Source: Dermatemys mawii | Taxonomy: Eukaryota; Chordata; Testudines; Dermatemydidae | Assembly: GCA_007922305.1 (NCBI GenBank) | Contig: ML677365.1 | Coordinates: forward strand, 16,114,293 to 16,178,292 | DNA length: 64,000 nt | Reading direction: 5' to 3' | In this document: piece by piece, positions 44,711 through 62,222 of the stretch | Layout: every line of letters starts with the position of its first letter | Position numbering within the stretch: the stretch's first letter is position 1 | Made by a program: the position numbers and the translations under genes | The notes under the pieces: model-generated | The model's database searches: none | Seen by the model: only the letters and a program-made list of their open reading frames with translations | What the model was told of the DNA's origin: nothing

Positions 44711-46244
44711 GAGACTTAACTAAGAAAATGCATTCAATTAGTGTAATGATAAAGCCACTCATAGACCCTGTTTAACCCTTGGTTGACAGTGACCAGTTTG
44801 CAAATTTAAAATTGAGGAACTGGAATTAAATAGAAAAACTTCCAAAACAGACTCCAACGAGAAAGTGAGGAACTGGAATTAATTTGCAAAGTGGACAGGC
44901 TAGTCTATAAACAATTTTTTTTAAAGTTTTCCATAAGGTGTCAGCAATTTTTTAAAGGTTTTTAGGCCAGAACTACAGGACCTAACTTGTTTCTCTCTTC
45001 CTAGAGCTGAGTAGTTAATTGTAATTTTAAACTTTTTAGGCAGTGAGCCTGCTGCAACTTTATAGACTTCCTACATTTTGATCCCCTATCCATGTATTGT
45101 CCCAAACTTCCAAGACTTACTCATCTTTCAAATAAGTCTATGGAAGTAAAGCAATCTTTCCCTCAAGCCACAACTCCTTTTCCTACACCCTTAAGCTTTT
45201 CTGTACAGAAAGAACAGGATTGCATAGGCTAGACAGCCAATTGTTTGTGAGAAAGTGCAGGCCAGATCCTCAATTGGAGTAAATTGGGTGTAGCTCCACT
45301 GAAATTAATTGGGTGATGCTGATTTACAGCATCTGAGGATCTAATTCCATGAAATCCAACTTTGTTTAGGTTGCCGGAGACAGCAAAAACTTACAAGCAT
45401 GGTTGACAGAACATGCTCCTTCATTGCCAAGGAAGGAACGTGAAGAGCTTTTCACAAAGACTAACTACAATTTTTAGAAACCTGTGAATGTACACATTTC
45501 CTGATAGAATTGGCACTAGGAAAATGTAGATGTATTTTTTTGGTTGGAGAGCTTTTAACAACTTAAAAACTTGGCATTTATGCAATACTCAATAAGAAAA
45601 GCTTCCTCTACAAACCTGAAAATAACTGGTCAAGAAGTTATGTATACTTGAAAATACTATGTGTGCAATATGCTACTTTCCATGACAATTTAAGCCTAGC
45701 TGCATTTAGTGTGCATATATCCAGATACCCACAAATAGGGAAAATCATGCAGCTAAATACCTATATTCTGGCCTTTTCCTCATCATTTTTTTTTTTAAAT
45801 CTTTGTAGTCAACAGATGGATGACAGACAAGAAATGTGAATGCTAATTCAGCAAATATGTACATTAGCAGGGTTCCAGACTCTAATACTGTGAAACAACG
45901 AGATATATTTGTTTGCCTGACAAAGGGATAGCATAGTGCATGACCCGGTAAAAATTGGATGAGCATGTTTGCATTTGCTTTAAATGTGATCATTATCAGA
46001 AAGACAGCCTGTCACTTTTAATACTCATAACAAGTGCAAAGGGAAAGTAATGAATGCACATGCCCACAGGGAATTCTTATGTAACTGTCTATTAATTCTG
46101 CTTGGGAAAATAGTCAAACACATTAATCTCGTTCTTCATGCATACTTCTCCTTTATCAAAATAAGTCTAACAGCTTTTCCAAGATGCTCTAAAAATTAGG
46201 CTGGTCATACTGATAAAATAAAGACCATGGACCATATTTTTTTT

Positions 46245-46325
46245 AAAAAGAACAAGGAGTATTTGTGGCACCTTAGAGACTAACAGATTTATTTGGGCAT
46301 AAACTTTGAGAGCAGTTTCCATTTC
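46245..46325 (+). repeat. Foldback 'gtggcacctta' repeat, left-end fragment
   Basis: 'aagaacaaggagtatttgtg' then 'gcaccttagagactaacaga' and 'tttatttgggcataaacttt' match the left arm of the element at 61309. Confidence 0.75.
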
Positions 46326-46899
46326 TGAATGCATAAGCCTACCATTTGGGCTAAATATAACTTCAGGCATAGCCCTGAGCAAGGAGTAATGCATAAACAG
46401 AACCACCCCAGAAGATACGAATCAGAGATACACAATGTGTCTGAATCACAATGCCTCCCTACTTCAACTTTTCACCCTGGGTCCTGCATGAGATATGAAA
46501 TACTATAGCTTCTCCTCACACTGCTTCTATCAAGAAAATTAGTAGGCACATAACCCCATTTGCTCTGTGTGTCTGGACCCAGGGTCTGAATAAATCACGA
46601 TAGAGTGGCATTTGGATATTGGTGTTAAATCCCAGCAGTGGTTCCAGAACAGGTTTTTCGAGTCCCACTTGTGAGTTCCTGCCTCAGTTCAGGGTGACTC
46701 GTGTGCCACAAAGTCTGCCAATCTACTTCCAGGTTAAAGCCAAGGTGGTACTTACTATCTCCAATACCCTGGGTAGCCTGGCTCAATTTACCTGCATGAT
46801 CATCTCTTCCTCGCTGACCCATTGCTATTGGTCCAGTTTTCATGTGTGAACCCAGTTCACACAGAAATTTACAGAATGGTCCATCTCTGATAACATATA

Positions 46900-47088
46900 C
46901 AGACACTCCCTGACTTACAGAAATTGATTTATGCTAATCTGCACTTACGAAAAAAGCTCCATAAGCTAGAAATAGGAGTGGTTTTTTTCCCCTGAGTAAT
47001 GATCAGAGATACGTTTCTGACTTGCGCAAAATTTGACTTACACAAGGCATTCTGGAACGGAAAGCTTGTGTAAGTTTGGGAGTGTCTG
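46900..47088. mobile_element. Small Tigger/pogo-like MITE
   Basis: 189 bp with inverted ends CAGACACTCCCTGACTTACA / TGTAAGTTTGGGAGTGTCTG and TA on each side (46898-46899, 47089-47090). Confidence 0.85.
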
Positions 47089-47299
47089 TAGTACATATGC
47101 AAATCTTTGACACTACAGGTTTAGAGTGCTCAATGTAATTTCTCTTCTTTTTTCACTAGAGGGAGTTTTTTTTCCATTTTTATTATTTTACCTCTCAGTT
47201 GACCACATGCTACCTGTGACAGCACATATAACCACTATTTCCATTGCATATGCCTCACATTAATGGTGTAATTCCACAACAGTACTAGTGTTCTGTGTC

Positions 47300-47689
47300 T
47301 GTCAGAGGTCGTAGAAGTCACAGATTCCATGACTTTCTGCAATCTCCATGACTTCTGCAGCAGTCAGTGTGGCTGACCCCAGGCCACCCAAGCTGCTTCT
47401 TCCTGGGCCAGCTGCTCAGGTAGCCCCGAACAGTCATACCAGCCACTGCGTGGGCAGGCCCCCAGCAGCAGTCCCTGGGCGACTGGCCAGAAGAGCCGCA
47501 GTCCACTCATCCCCAGCTGCTGTTGCCACTAGCCCAGGGCACCCACCCCAGTAGCTTGTTGGCAAGATTTAGTTATAGGTATTTTTAGTATAAGTCAAGG
47601 ACAGGCTATAGGCCATGAATTTTTGTTTATTGCCTGTGACCTGTCCACGACTTTTAGTAAAAATACCCATGACTAAATCATAACCTTAC
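47300..47689 (-). repeat. Interspersed repeat, same family as 55329-55872, truncated
   Basis: Right end 'gactaaatcataacctta' is the inverted counterpart of 'taaggctgtgttttagtc' at 55329. 'tgacctgtccacgactttta' is also shared. The left terminus cannot be found. Confidence 0.6.
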
Positions 47690-47821
47690 TCATCATTACT
47701 TTTTAGGAAATATATACAGAGTACGTCTTTATCACTTTATCATGATTAAAGTAGCATTTAGAAGCTCTGACCAAGATTGGGGGACCACTGTGCTAGATGC
47801 TGTACATAACCATTATAGAAA

Positions 47822-47902
47822 TAAATAATAATAAATAATAATAATAATATTAATATTATTAATATTATTAATATTATTAATAATAATAATAATAATAATA
47901 GT
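47822..47902. repeat. (AAT/ATT)n microsatellite
   Basis: AAT triplets turning into ATT and back, so the tract is self-complementary over most of its length. Confidence 0.92.
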
Positions 47903-48939
47903 TAAACCATTTAGAAGGTCTTAATAGAGAAGACAAACAAAAGATGGGAGAAAAGAAACATCATACTTTTTTACCAATGGGTAACTGAGGCACAGGGAAT
48001 ACAAGTTTAGTCAGTCATCCAATTACAATGAATTTCTACTCTCAGATTTCTCAATAGAGACATCTCTGTTCAATAAAAGCCTGTGATATCACACTTTATC
48101 CACAGAATATTCTTCTCTCTGCCCATCACCCTATCCCCCATTTTAACAAAAAAAAAAAAAAAATACAATTACAAAAAAAATAAAGTTCTCCTCCCAGCGC
48201 ATGACTGCACCATACACACGTGAAACTCTCAATTAACATTTCATTAATGTTAGGTAGGAATCATGAAACAAAGCACAAATGATACAGTGTATTACCTACT
48301 TTAGATATAAAAATAAAATATGCCCTATTGGTCAAGTAATATTAAAAATTAAGACTCCTTTTGTACCCCACAAATGCATTCTCCATCCTTGTTATAGGTA
48401 ACTTAGAAATATGTTAAATCTGATATGGCACCAAATGCAGCTCTTCCTTGACTGGGTTCAACTACCACTGACTCCACAGGGAATTATGCTCACTTCCACA
48501 AAGGCTGAAATTAGTCTCTGTTTTGCACTATAACAAATAAAACTTATGAGAAGAAAATATCAGATACAAAAATGTCAAAGTGGGAGAGGAAACTGCTGCA
48601 TATGTACTATACATAATGACTGTAACTAAGGAACATTTATATAGAACCTTTATCCCACAATGCTTCACGTACTGTAAAGATGAAATAGTTCTCCAGGATG
48701 ATTTTGAGGCAGAGCAATGCTCCATTAAATATTCTAAAGGTTTTAGCTGCCTGACTCTGCTCACAGAGCTCCCTTACCACTGATTTGTTAATGTAGCAGC
48801 TCTGACTAGCGCTTTTCTTCTTGTACTTAAAGTAAATAAGGTTTTTAAAATATTTAAGTAGCTTCATTTAAAATAAAATTAAAATGCAGATCTTATTAGT
48901 TTAATGTGATCCTTGCCTTTGCTTTTCCTTGCTGAGTTT

Positions 48940-49215
48940 CCCAATGTGGGACACAGCAGGGGGTGGCTGAAGAGCACTGGACCGAGGCCAGGAGCAGAAC
49001 CCCAGGCCGACTGCTGGTACGCCAGGCCGGCAGCAGGCTGAGCGGGGCTGCAAGTCCAACCCTGGCTGGCAGGGGGGCCAGCGGCCAGAACCCCACACCA
49101 GCAGCGGGCTGAGTGGGGCCAGCGGCCAGAACCCCACACCAGCAGCGGGCTGAGTCACTCAGCCTGCCGCTGGCCCCGCTCAGTCTGCTGCTGGTCTGAG
49201 GGTCTGGCACGAGTG
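48940..49215. repeat. GC-rich block with a 41-bp tandem duplication
   Basis: The unit starting ccagcggccagaacccca occurs at 49078 and again at 49119. It is followed by the palindrome gctgagtcactcagc (49149-49163) and inverted copies of the 'cagcagcgggctgag' motif. It looks like part of an unclassified interspersed repeat; the GC-rich stretch to about 49800 may belong to it. Confidence 0.6.
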
Positions 49216-49942
49216 AAAGTAACTTAACTTTCTTACAGGTACTGTCGTATTACAACCCACCTCAGGGAGGGCAGCTCAGGGGCTGGGGATGTGTGGGTGT
49301 AAGCACTCACGGCAGGGAGTTGCAGTGCGAGGGGCACGGGGTGGGGAGGTGAATGGTGCAGGAGTCAGGGCTGGGAGCATGGGAGGTGGCAGAGTCAGAG
49401 TTGGGTGGCATGAGAGGCTCAGGGCAGGTGGCTGGGATCCCCGGGGGGGCAGGGGCTTGGGGCTGGCCTGGGACAGTCCTGGTTGTGGCTGGATTACCTG
49501 GATGGTGGACAGATCCCTGCCCCACACTGTTCCTTTTCCTGCCAAGGGAGTTGTGGGCCTGCTGTGTGGGAACACTGCATCAGCAGGCAGATGGGGGGCA
49601 GCAGCAGAAGACCCCCTGGCCTGCCACTCCCTTCTCCTTCCCCCCAGGGGCCACAGCAGTGCACATCACAGGGACAGCACGGGCCTGCAGTGCCCTGGTG
49701 TCCAGCCACACTGGCAAGAGAGGGACAGCAGGACAGGCTGGGATGCAGACACTTCCACTTACAGTGCTCCTCCTGCCAGCCCCTTTCACTGTACTTGGCT
49801 AAAATTCTCATTCTCTCTCTTTTTACATGTTTTTTAGTGATGTTCTATGAAAATGGAATATACAGATACAATAGGAATGAATTTTTTCATTGTAACACCT
49901 AAATGTACCCTGTTTTAAAAAAAGCTTTTTGGTTCCTATAGA

Positions 49943-50345
49943 GCAGGGGTCTCAAAGTCACAGACTGCAGGCCATCTGCGGTCTGTGAACTGCCCCACTG
50001 TGGCCCAATGAGGCATGCATGCACACGCTGCCGGCAATATCTGCTGCACGTGGCGCCTTCCAGAGCTGCCATTGGCTGAGGGAGAGGGAGGGAGATACCA
50101 TCACTAGTCACCGGGCAGTCAGCCGTGAAGGCAGCATCATTAGTTGCCAGTCAGCCAGCCATGGAGGCAGCATCACCTTTTTCCACAATGAATATAAACA
50201 AGTCAAAATACCAGACAACTATCTGATGCGCACCTTGCTGTAATTCTGAAGGTTTCAACTGCTCAGTTACTGAGCCCAAACATCAACAAACTGACAGAAC
50301 TGAAGCACTGCCAGTGTCTGGCAAACACTAAAAACTCTCTGGCAG
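49943..50345 (+). pseudogene. Internally deleted hAT element with a transposase C-terminal remnant
   Basis: It starts with 'caggggtctcaaagtc', a hAT-type end. Further in, a frame from 50225 reads DAHLAVILKVSTAQ, then NINKLTELKHC, which resembles the C-terminal dimerisation segment of hAT transposases (the Charlie/GTF2IRD2-like kind). The preceding piece (NINKSKYQTTI, 50191-50223) is in another frame and ends in a stop, so the coding sequence is frameshifted. No matching right end was found. Assignment is by pattern only. Confidence 0.55.
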
Positions 50346-51413
50346 GTAAAGAAGTTGTATGACAGTTTTATTATTTTAAGAAATTCAACATAAAAAATAC
50401 AATTAAATATAAATGTTCTCTTTTCTGAACACCATCTCCAGTGACATTATCGGCTGGTGGGGGGGATTTGACTATGGTGGATCGGGGGTATGATGAGAGG
50501 TGGGGAAGTGGTCAGGTCCCACTTCTGGGCAGTGATACCCACCCTAAAGTATGCATGCTTGTGGGGCCCCTCATTACTACCTGCTCTTAGTGTCATGCAG
50601 TCTTGTCTGTGCCTGTTGTGGCCCAGCTCCTTGAAACCAACAGCCACTAGCAGCATAAGCACTGCCTTCCAGGCCTCATTCTCTCTGTACAAGTAGCAGT
50701 AGGCATATACCAACCCCCAAATCCTCAGACTGTTCCCCACAGCATCCTGCCACTTATCACTGAACACAGAAATATCAGACCTGCTTTTCCCAAAGGAAGA
50801 GTACACCATCAACAGCTTGCAAGATTCAACTCAGGATCACCTCTCTGCTAAACACCACAGCACTTAGATTTCACTATAAATACAAACAAGAACAAGTGTA
50901 TCAAAAAACAGAGATTCAAGGGATAGAAAGAACGTTGAAAACAAAGTTACATACAAAACAAAATCATATCTTGCTTTCTAGAGAGACTAAACTTAACAGG
51001 TTAGCCTCTGGGCTAAAGAAGTTTTTCGCCTAAAGTTCTCACCATTGTTTTCAATCAAACCTGACAGACTCCTCTTTCAAGAAGCAAACTCATTGTCCTT
51101 TTACTTCTTCATTGAAGAGTTCTCGGGTGTCTTCTTTGTCCCCCTTATATAGCAGAGCAAATATTTAAAGTGCACTTCAAGATAAGGTTCTCCTTCCCTT
51201 CTGTGATTTTTCTCTGTTAGTTTCTTTCTTTGAAACTAAGAAAATCCTTCATTAGCATTCAGTACAAACCAGTAATAGATCATTTTGTGAACTATACAAT
51301 ACTTATCTTACATGTGAACAGTCTCTAGGTAAACATTTCTTGTCTGACAGGAAACCTTCACTGTATCTGTCCCTAGACAGAGATTTTATAATAGTGTATA
51401 AGGAGTTAAATAT
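50346..51413. other. Intergenic DNA between ERICH5 and RPL30
   Basis: No gene recognised. Contains the 'gtgaggtacaggcacatcca'-free AT-rich sequence leading to a solo LTR. Confidence 0.3.
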
Positions 51414-52122
51414 TGTGACAAAGCTCTGTCCTTATCTTCGTGGATCCTGCGTTTCCCGGCGGATTTTTACTAGCCTCAGCGGCTCACTGTGACCCTCCAC
51501 AGAGCCCTTCTCTCTCTGGAGACACAGCCTATTGAGCCATTTTCACCACAAACCAGTGAGGAGAAGCTATCCTTCCTGGCACAGTCTCTATTGTCTCCCA
51601 ATCTCAGAGACTAATTAGGGGAGGCAGAAAGGGGGGAGCCCAGGCCCACCCTCTACTCTGGGTTCCAGCCCAGGGACCCTAATAGTATCAGCTAAGATGG
51701 CTGACATTTTATCCACAAAACACAATACAATTCCCTGGGCTACTTCCCCACAGCAGTCCCCACTTCTTCCAACTCCACTTCATCCCTACCTCAGGGCCTC
51801 CTTCCTTCTGCATGATATGTTGTCCACCACTCAGTCTCACCAACAGCATAACTTCCTTCCACAACTCCTGACACCCACAGCCCACCTGACTAACTGGGAG
51901 GTTTTTATCTGGATTCAGCCAGTCCCTGATTGGCTTCAGGTGTCCCAATTAAGCTAGCTGTTTCTACTCCTTTCTAGAAGGTTCTTAATTGGCCCCAGGT
52001 GTCTTGATTGGCCTGGAGTAGCCTTTGTTTGGCTATCCAGGGAACAGGGACCTGCACACCCTGAGACTAATGTACCTGCCTTCCAGCACTCTCCTATATC
52101 CTTCTGGTCTGACTCCATCACA
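51414..52122 (+). mobile_element. Solo LTR, family A copy 2
   Basis: Begins TGTGACAAAGCTCTGTCC and ends CTCCATCACA, with ATAT on both sides (51410-51413 and 52123-52126). Shares most of its length with 22901-23500, including 'ggaggcagaaaggggggagc' and 'ttggcctggagtagcctttg'. No internal region. Confidence 0.8.
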
Positions 52123-53040
52123 ATATATACAACATCTGTACATGTGTTTCACAATAATATGGATGGATGACCAATGTGACACAGACTTTTATTTGGAACC
52201 TCACATGACATTCTTTGGTGAATTAGAATGCCCATACCAGACTCAGGGGGTTGCTGTAACTTCAATGGCTCTCTGCTGTAACCCCTGGCAGCTGACACCA
52301 AGAGATCCCTGGATCACAGGGAAGTTGAGTTGAAGACAGCCCACATCTCACAGCTTCCTGTTCCAGCCTGTTAGCTTTTGCTAATGTCATGTGAGGTACA
52401 GGCACATCCAGGCAGGGTCCTCTTCCCTGGATGTCCCATTCTCCAATTTGGGCTGTGGCAAGCCAAACAAAGCAATCTGGCAGGGTGGAGAAGGGTCCCC
52501 TTTGTTACCAGCTACTCACCTCCATTTTAAGTAGTTTCTGTAAACAGAGATTTTACACAAAACTATATTTGGAGAAATGGTTTTTAAACCATTTTCTAGA
52601 ACAAAGAAAACTCATCACAGGATCCAGGGGAGAAGGGAAAGGTAGTGGAAAAATCATCACTAAAGAGGAAGAAACAAACAACAGACAGTTAAAGAGGAGA
52701 AATTTCCCTTCTTCATCCCTCTGATGAAGAGAGGGCCTTCCGATAGCGAAACCCTAATAAACAGTACCTCTGCCTCTCAGGGCACTAACTTAACAATCCC
52801 AGGCCCGGGCTGAGCCAAGTCAAAGGACTAAGCCTGCACTGAATTACCCCCCACCCCCAGCCAGAGAAAAAGCCCCTTACCTTGAACTACTCCCCCCACC
52901 CAACAGGAGCCAGCCCCCCCTTACAGAGCGCAGTCCCCCCAACTACTCCCCCACCCCACCAGAGCCAGCCCCTCTTACAGAACCCCACTCGTGCCATTCA
53001 CCCTCCTCCGAGCTAACCCCACCTCCCCCAAGAACCTCTA
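52123..53040. other. Upstream flank of RPL30
   Basis: No gene recognised. A C-rich stretch (52840-53030) leads into the CpG island. Confidence 0.35.
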
Positions 53041-53106
53041 CGGACACCGTCCTGTGGAGTCTGGCGCAGGCGTATTTCAACCCGGAAGGGGCGGAGTAAA
53101 CTAACT

Positions 53107-53116
53107 TCTCGCGAGA
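53107..53116. promoter_or_regulatory. TCTCGCGAGA element
   Basis: Exact 10-bp palindrome known from housekeeping promoters and bound by BANP in mammals. It lies about 50 bp upstream of the likely RPL30 start. Confidence 0.8.
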
Positions 53117-53160
53117 TTTCATGCCGGGCGGCGGGGGGTATCTGCGCTGCATTGTGGGAG

Positions 53161-53205
53161 CTTCTTCCTTTCTTGTTGCCCGGCCATTTTGGAGGCGCGT
53201 CTCGG
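53161..53205 (+). other. RPL30: RPL30 non-coding exon 1 (5'TOP)
   Basis: Starts in the pyrimidine run cttcttcctttctt and ends at donor ctcgg/GTGAGC (GT at 53206). The exact start within the pyrimidine tract is uncertain. Intron 1 is only 82 bp. Confidence 0.75.
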
Positions 53206-53317
53206 GTGAGCGGGGCTCTGCGGGGCCGGACAGGGGCGCTGCGCGCGGGTAGGCACCGGGCACTAACCCTCCCTCCTTCTGTTTCAGCTGCCGCCGGACC
53301 CGACACGAGGCAGCAAC

Positions 53318-58749
<5,432 letters not shown>

Positions 58750-58774
58750 ACGCTGGAGCTGTCGTCCTTTCTAT

Positions 58775-58780
58775 AATAAA
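58775..58780 (+). terminator. RPL30: RPL30 poly(A) signal
   Basis: AATAAA 26 bases after the stop codon, giving the very short 3' UTR typical of ribosomal protein genes. Cleavage probably near 58798. Confidence 0.92.
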
Positions 58781-58799
58781 ACTGGTTATAGACTTATTT

Positions 58800-61308
58800 T
58801 AAAAAAAAGCTCCTGTATTTTGTATTTATTACAGTGTTGCTAGTTTGGGGCACAGTGGTGCAAATAGAGACTGATTACCATGGCTGTGCTTCCTTTTCTG
58901 TTAAAAATGTGTTCTACAAAAAACAGTCTAAAACTTTCCACAGGCTTTTGATCTGAATGAATAAGAATCCCCGAAAATCCTAAGAGTTTGTGCTTCATTT
59001 TGTTTTGTGTGCTTAATTCAAGAGGAGTAGGACATAAAACAGCCTAAAAGCTTAATCTTAATTTCATTTGAGGTAAGTCTGAGGTTGGTAAGTAAAGTAG
59101 GGAGTTGGGATAATTTTGTTTAAAAGTATATATAAGAGAGAGGCTTATTTGAACTAAAACTACTTTTTTTTTTAAGATCCAGGAAGGAGATGAGACTAGA
59201 TTTTTTTCATTGAGGGGAGTGTTGGAATTTTTTATGTAGGGTATAATTTAACCATAAATGTCTTATTAAATCCAAAGACTGAATGGTATTTATAAAATTG
59301 CTCTAAATGTGCCTAAAAAGCCCAAACAACAAGCAATTTGTTACATTCAAGGAGTAACAAAACAAGCTTTTGTTCAAGATATGTACAGGGGTCTAGGCAC
59401 CCCTGCTTTAGCCCTGTATTGGTTGGCTCCAACTTGGTCAAGTAGGTATTAGCAGTGAATCCTTGAAGAGTTTACTTTTTTTATTATGCTTTAACTAATG
59501 TGATGTGATATTACCAATTATCAGACCTTACCTAAGGCCAGATGAAGGAGTTTTTTCTATAGCCCATTATTTACTGCACCTGGTACCCAATTAAGAGTGT
59601 GTTGCTTTAGTCCAAACCTTAAATGAGGTAACACTGATATTTTGAAGGGTCACTACAAGTTTGACAAAACTTACTTTCTCATTTCATTCTTTTTGGTTTC
59701 ATGTTTTGGATCTATTCATACTAATAACTCAACTGAAAACCCTAGTTCACCCAAATCTAATGTGGGTCTATATTTCTGAAGGGAGAATTCATTTCAGTGT
59801 ATTAAAATAGTCATGTTTTTCTTTACCAGTTAGCTTGTTGCAAGGTGAGACTTGTATTAAGAATGAGCCCAAAACAGTAAATACTTCTGAAAATCTATTC
59901 ATTCTCAAAAATTAATTTTACTTAAGTAGATAACTTGTACTGCTTTGTAAAGCTGTATTCATTCATGCAAGAGTTATGTAATTGAGTTTAAAAAAAAAAA
60001 GTCTGTCTTCAAGCATCTTTTTGGTACCTTCAGCTGCTGTAAGTGTTGTAAACACATGCAAGATTTGGAGGTACCAGGAACTGAAAACTATTACTCTTGA
60101 GTCTGCATGGAGGGATACCACTAAACCCTACAAACTTACTCCTATAATGTTTGCATCCTCACAATGGATGAACTGCTCTTTAACAAGAATGTGCAAAAAA
60201 GGCTACTGCTTTTTTGCACAAAGAGCTAAGAAATGACTATTTGACAAGCTGAAATCAAAAGAGAACATGCATATAGCTTGTCTGTATTTTTAATTTTTAC
60301 ATTCATAGCAAGAAAAGGAAATATAAAACTCTCCAAGTAGAGAGGATGGCAGCAACAAACTAAAGGATTTTGGGAAGGAGAGAAAATACGCTTCAGGTTT
60401 CTTGGGCATAGAGCTGCTATTCATCTGTAAAAACGTCCATATTCTCCTGAGAGAACATCTGCTATCACAGCTGTGGCCTAAAACATGTAAGATTCACTTG
60501 TGACTACAGGTGATAGATTTTTTTTTTCAGAGACTGGAAGAGGGGGTGAAACTGCAGCTCAGGAAAGCTTTTGCCCAGCATTGCTCAGTTTAAATGTGGA
60601 TTTTGTTGTGGTGAGAAACAAATTTAGTTTTAAAGTGATATTGATCACTTCTTTTGGTTGGACCGCCACATTGAATAATTGCTCAGTTCTGCTGTTGAGT
60701 TATCCAAGAGTATGATTATCCAGCCTGAGAGAATTGGCTTCAGAGAAAACAGTTCCTTCAATCTAGCTCTCTAATTGGAGTATTTGAATGTAAATTCACC
60801 TTAGCACCATTCTCTCTGAAACATTTAGTGCCCCATATTCTGCCCTTTAACTGGAGGAATTTTATACATCTCCCACTGTAGACTAGATAGAACACACAAA
60901 AAAAGACCTTGAAGAGTTTACAGTGTGAGAGAGTAGAATATAGAGTGGGACCAAATTGTGAATTCTGCCCTATAGCTAGGTGAGAGGAGATTTTGTGTGT
61001 GTTCTGGATGTAGCAAGCATGTGGCAAACTGTTAACTTTAATGCTGTTCAAACACCTGGAATACTACAAGAAAACACTGTAGTTGGAGTTAGGGCATATA
61101 TTTGTGATGCAAGTAAAAACCTATTAAGCTAGTCTACACATTCCCTCATGGCTCATTTTCTATAGACATTGTTTTATGTGTGGCAAAAGAGTATATATGA
61201 AATTGTGTTAGTCACATTTATGCTCCACATTTAATATTTTTAGTATGACGGGAGGCGGGGGGAGAGCACAACTAATAAAGCAAACATGATTTACAGAGTA
61301 TATTAGAT
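58800..61308. other. Intergenic DNA between the convergent RPL30 and MATN2 ends
   Basis: AT-rich, no gene or classified repeat recognised. Confidence 0.4.
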
Positions 61309-61742
61309 TTCAGAGTGGTAGCCGTGTTAGTCCGTATCTGCAAAAAGAACGAGGCGTACTTAGGGCATCTTAGAGACTAACAAGTTTATTTGGGCATAAG
61401 CTTTCTAGGGCTAGAACCCTCTTCATCAGATACATAGAGTGGAACATACAGTAGAAAGATGTGTGTATATATACAGAGAACATGAAAAGGTGGCGATGGT
61501 TACCACACCAACTTTAAGTGGCTAATCAATTAAGGTGAGCTATTATCAGTAGAAAACTTGTAGTGATAATCAGGATGGCCTATTTCAAACAGTTGACAAG
61601 AAGGTGAGAGTAACAGCAAGGGGAAAAATTAGCATGGAGAAATTGTGTAAGCTCCATGCATCTGATGAAGTGGGTTCTAGCTCATGAAAGCTAACGCAAA
61701 TACATTTTAATCTCTAAGGTGCCACAAGTACTCCTAGATCTT
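61309..61742. mobile_element. Foldback interspersed repeat with both inverted ends
   Basis: The left end 'agagtggtagccgtgttagt' with 'gaacgaggcgtacttagggc' is mirrored by the right end 'aatctctaaggtgccacaag', 'tactcct'. The 'cttcatcagata' / 'catctgatgaagtgggt' pair is also inverted. This is the fullest copy of the family seen at 7262, 10768, 34157, 44408 and 46245. I cannot assign it to a superfamily. Confidence 0.8.
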
Positions 61743-61864
61743 TTTTTAGAGTATATTAGAGTCTGAGATTCCCAGGCCAGAAGAGGGCCGTTGTGATCAC
61801 TAGTCTGACCTCTATCACACACCAGTAAGTCATCTAACAATAACTGAAAACATGGAGGTTTCAA

Positions 61865-62169
61865 TTTAAAAATAAAAGCATTTTATTAGATTTGCATAGC
61901 TTATAAATTCAAGTGTTGAATTCTACTTACATTTTGCTAGTTAATAATTTTTTTAATAAGTTCCTTTCAACATTTGTCTTACTGCAATCAATGCAAGAGA
62001 AAAATATGATGCTGTACCTCAGTATGTAAATATTGAGTCCAGAAATGTCCTTTTCCCTCAAACACAAAAAGATTTGTGCTATATAGCTTTGTACTGCTTT
62101 AAGAAAATAGCTCTATTGCAACTTGTATGTACAAATAGTACAGTGTATACTTCTACTAAGAACTCTTCC
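61865..62169 (-). other. MATN2: MATN2 3' UTR (probable extent)
   Basis: Sequence from the stop codon to the first AATAAA on the minus strand. AT-rich with no open frame. Confidence 0.6.
61882..61887 (-). terminator. MATN2: Likely MATN2 poly(A) signal
   Basis: AATAAA on the minus strand, about 283 bases downstream of the MATN2 stop codon. Cleavage would be near 61865. Confidence 0.65.
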
Positions 62170-62222
62170 TCAGTATCTTAGTCTGTTTTCCAGGGCTTCC
62201 ATTCTCTTAGTTATTTCTTCCA
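62170..62222 (-). CDS. MATN2: MATN2, matrilin-2, last coding exon (coiled-coil end)
   Basis: Matrilin-2 is a secreted extracellular-matrix adaptor that oligomerises through a C-terminal coiled coil. This exon supplies the last half of that coil: two bases of a Leu codon, then EEITKRMEALENRLRY and TGA at 62172-62170. Heptad hydrophobics and the MEALENRLRY ending match matrilins. It is preceded by an AT-AC (U12-type) intron end: branch-site TCCTTAAC at 62240-62233 and acceptor AC at 62224-62223, so the exon starts at 62222. Matrilin genes are known for an AT-AC intron at this position. The gene is assigned to MATN2 rather than another matrilin by neighbourhood (RPL30, ERICH5, RIDA, POP1). Upstream exons lie beyond the right edge. 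Confidence 0.88.

Noticed and set aside
47318..47554. Small GC-rich frames near 47.4 kb
   Set aside because: They fall within the interspersed repeat also present at 55329-55872.
49289..49902. Overlapping 139-182 aa frames, both strands
   Set aside because: GC-rich repeat-like DNA with no domain, no splice support and similar open frames in several registers.
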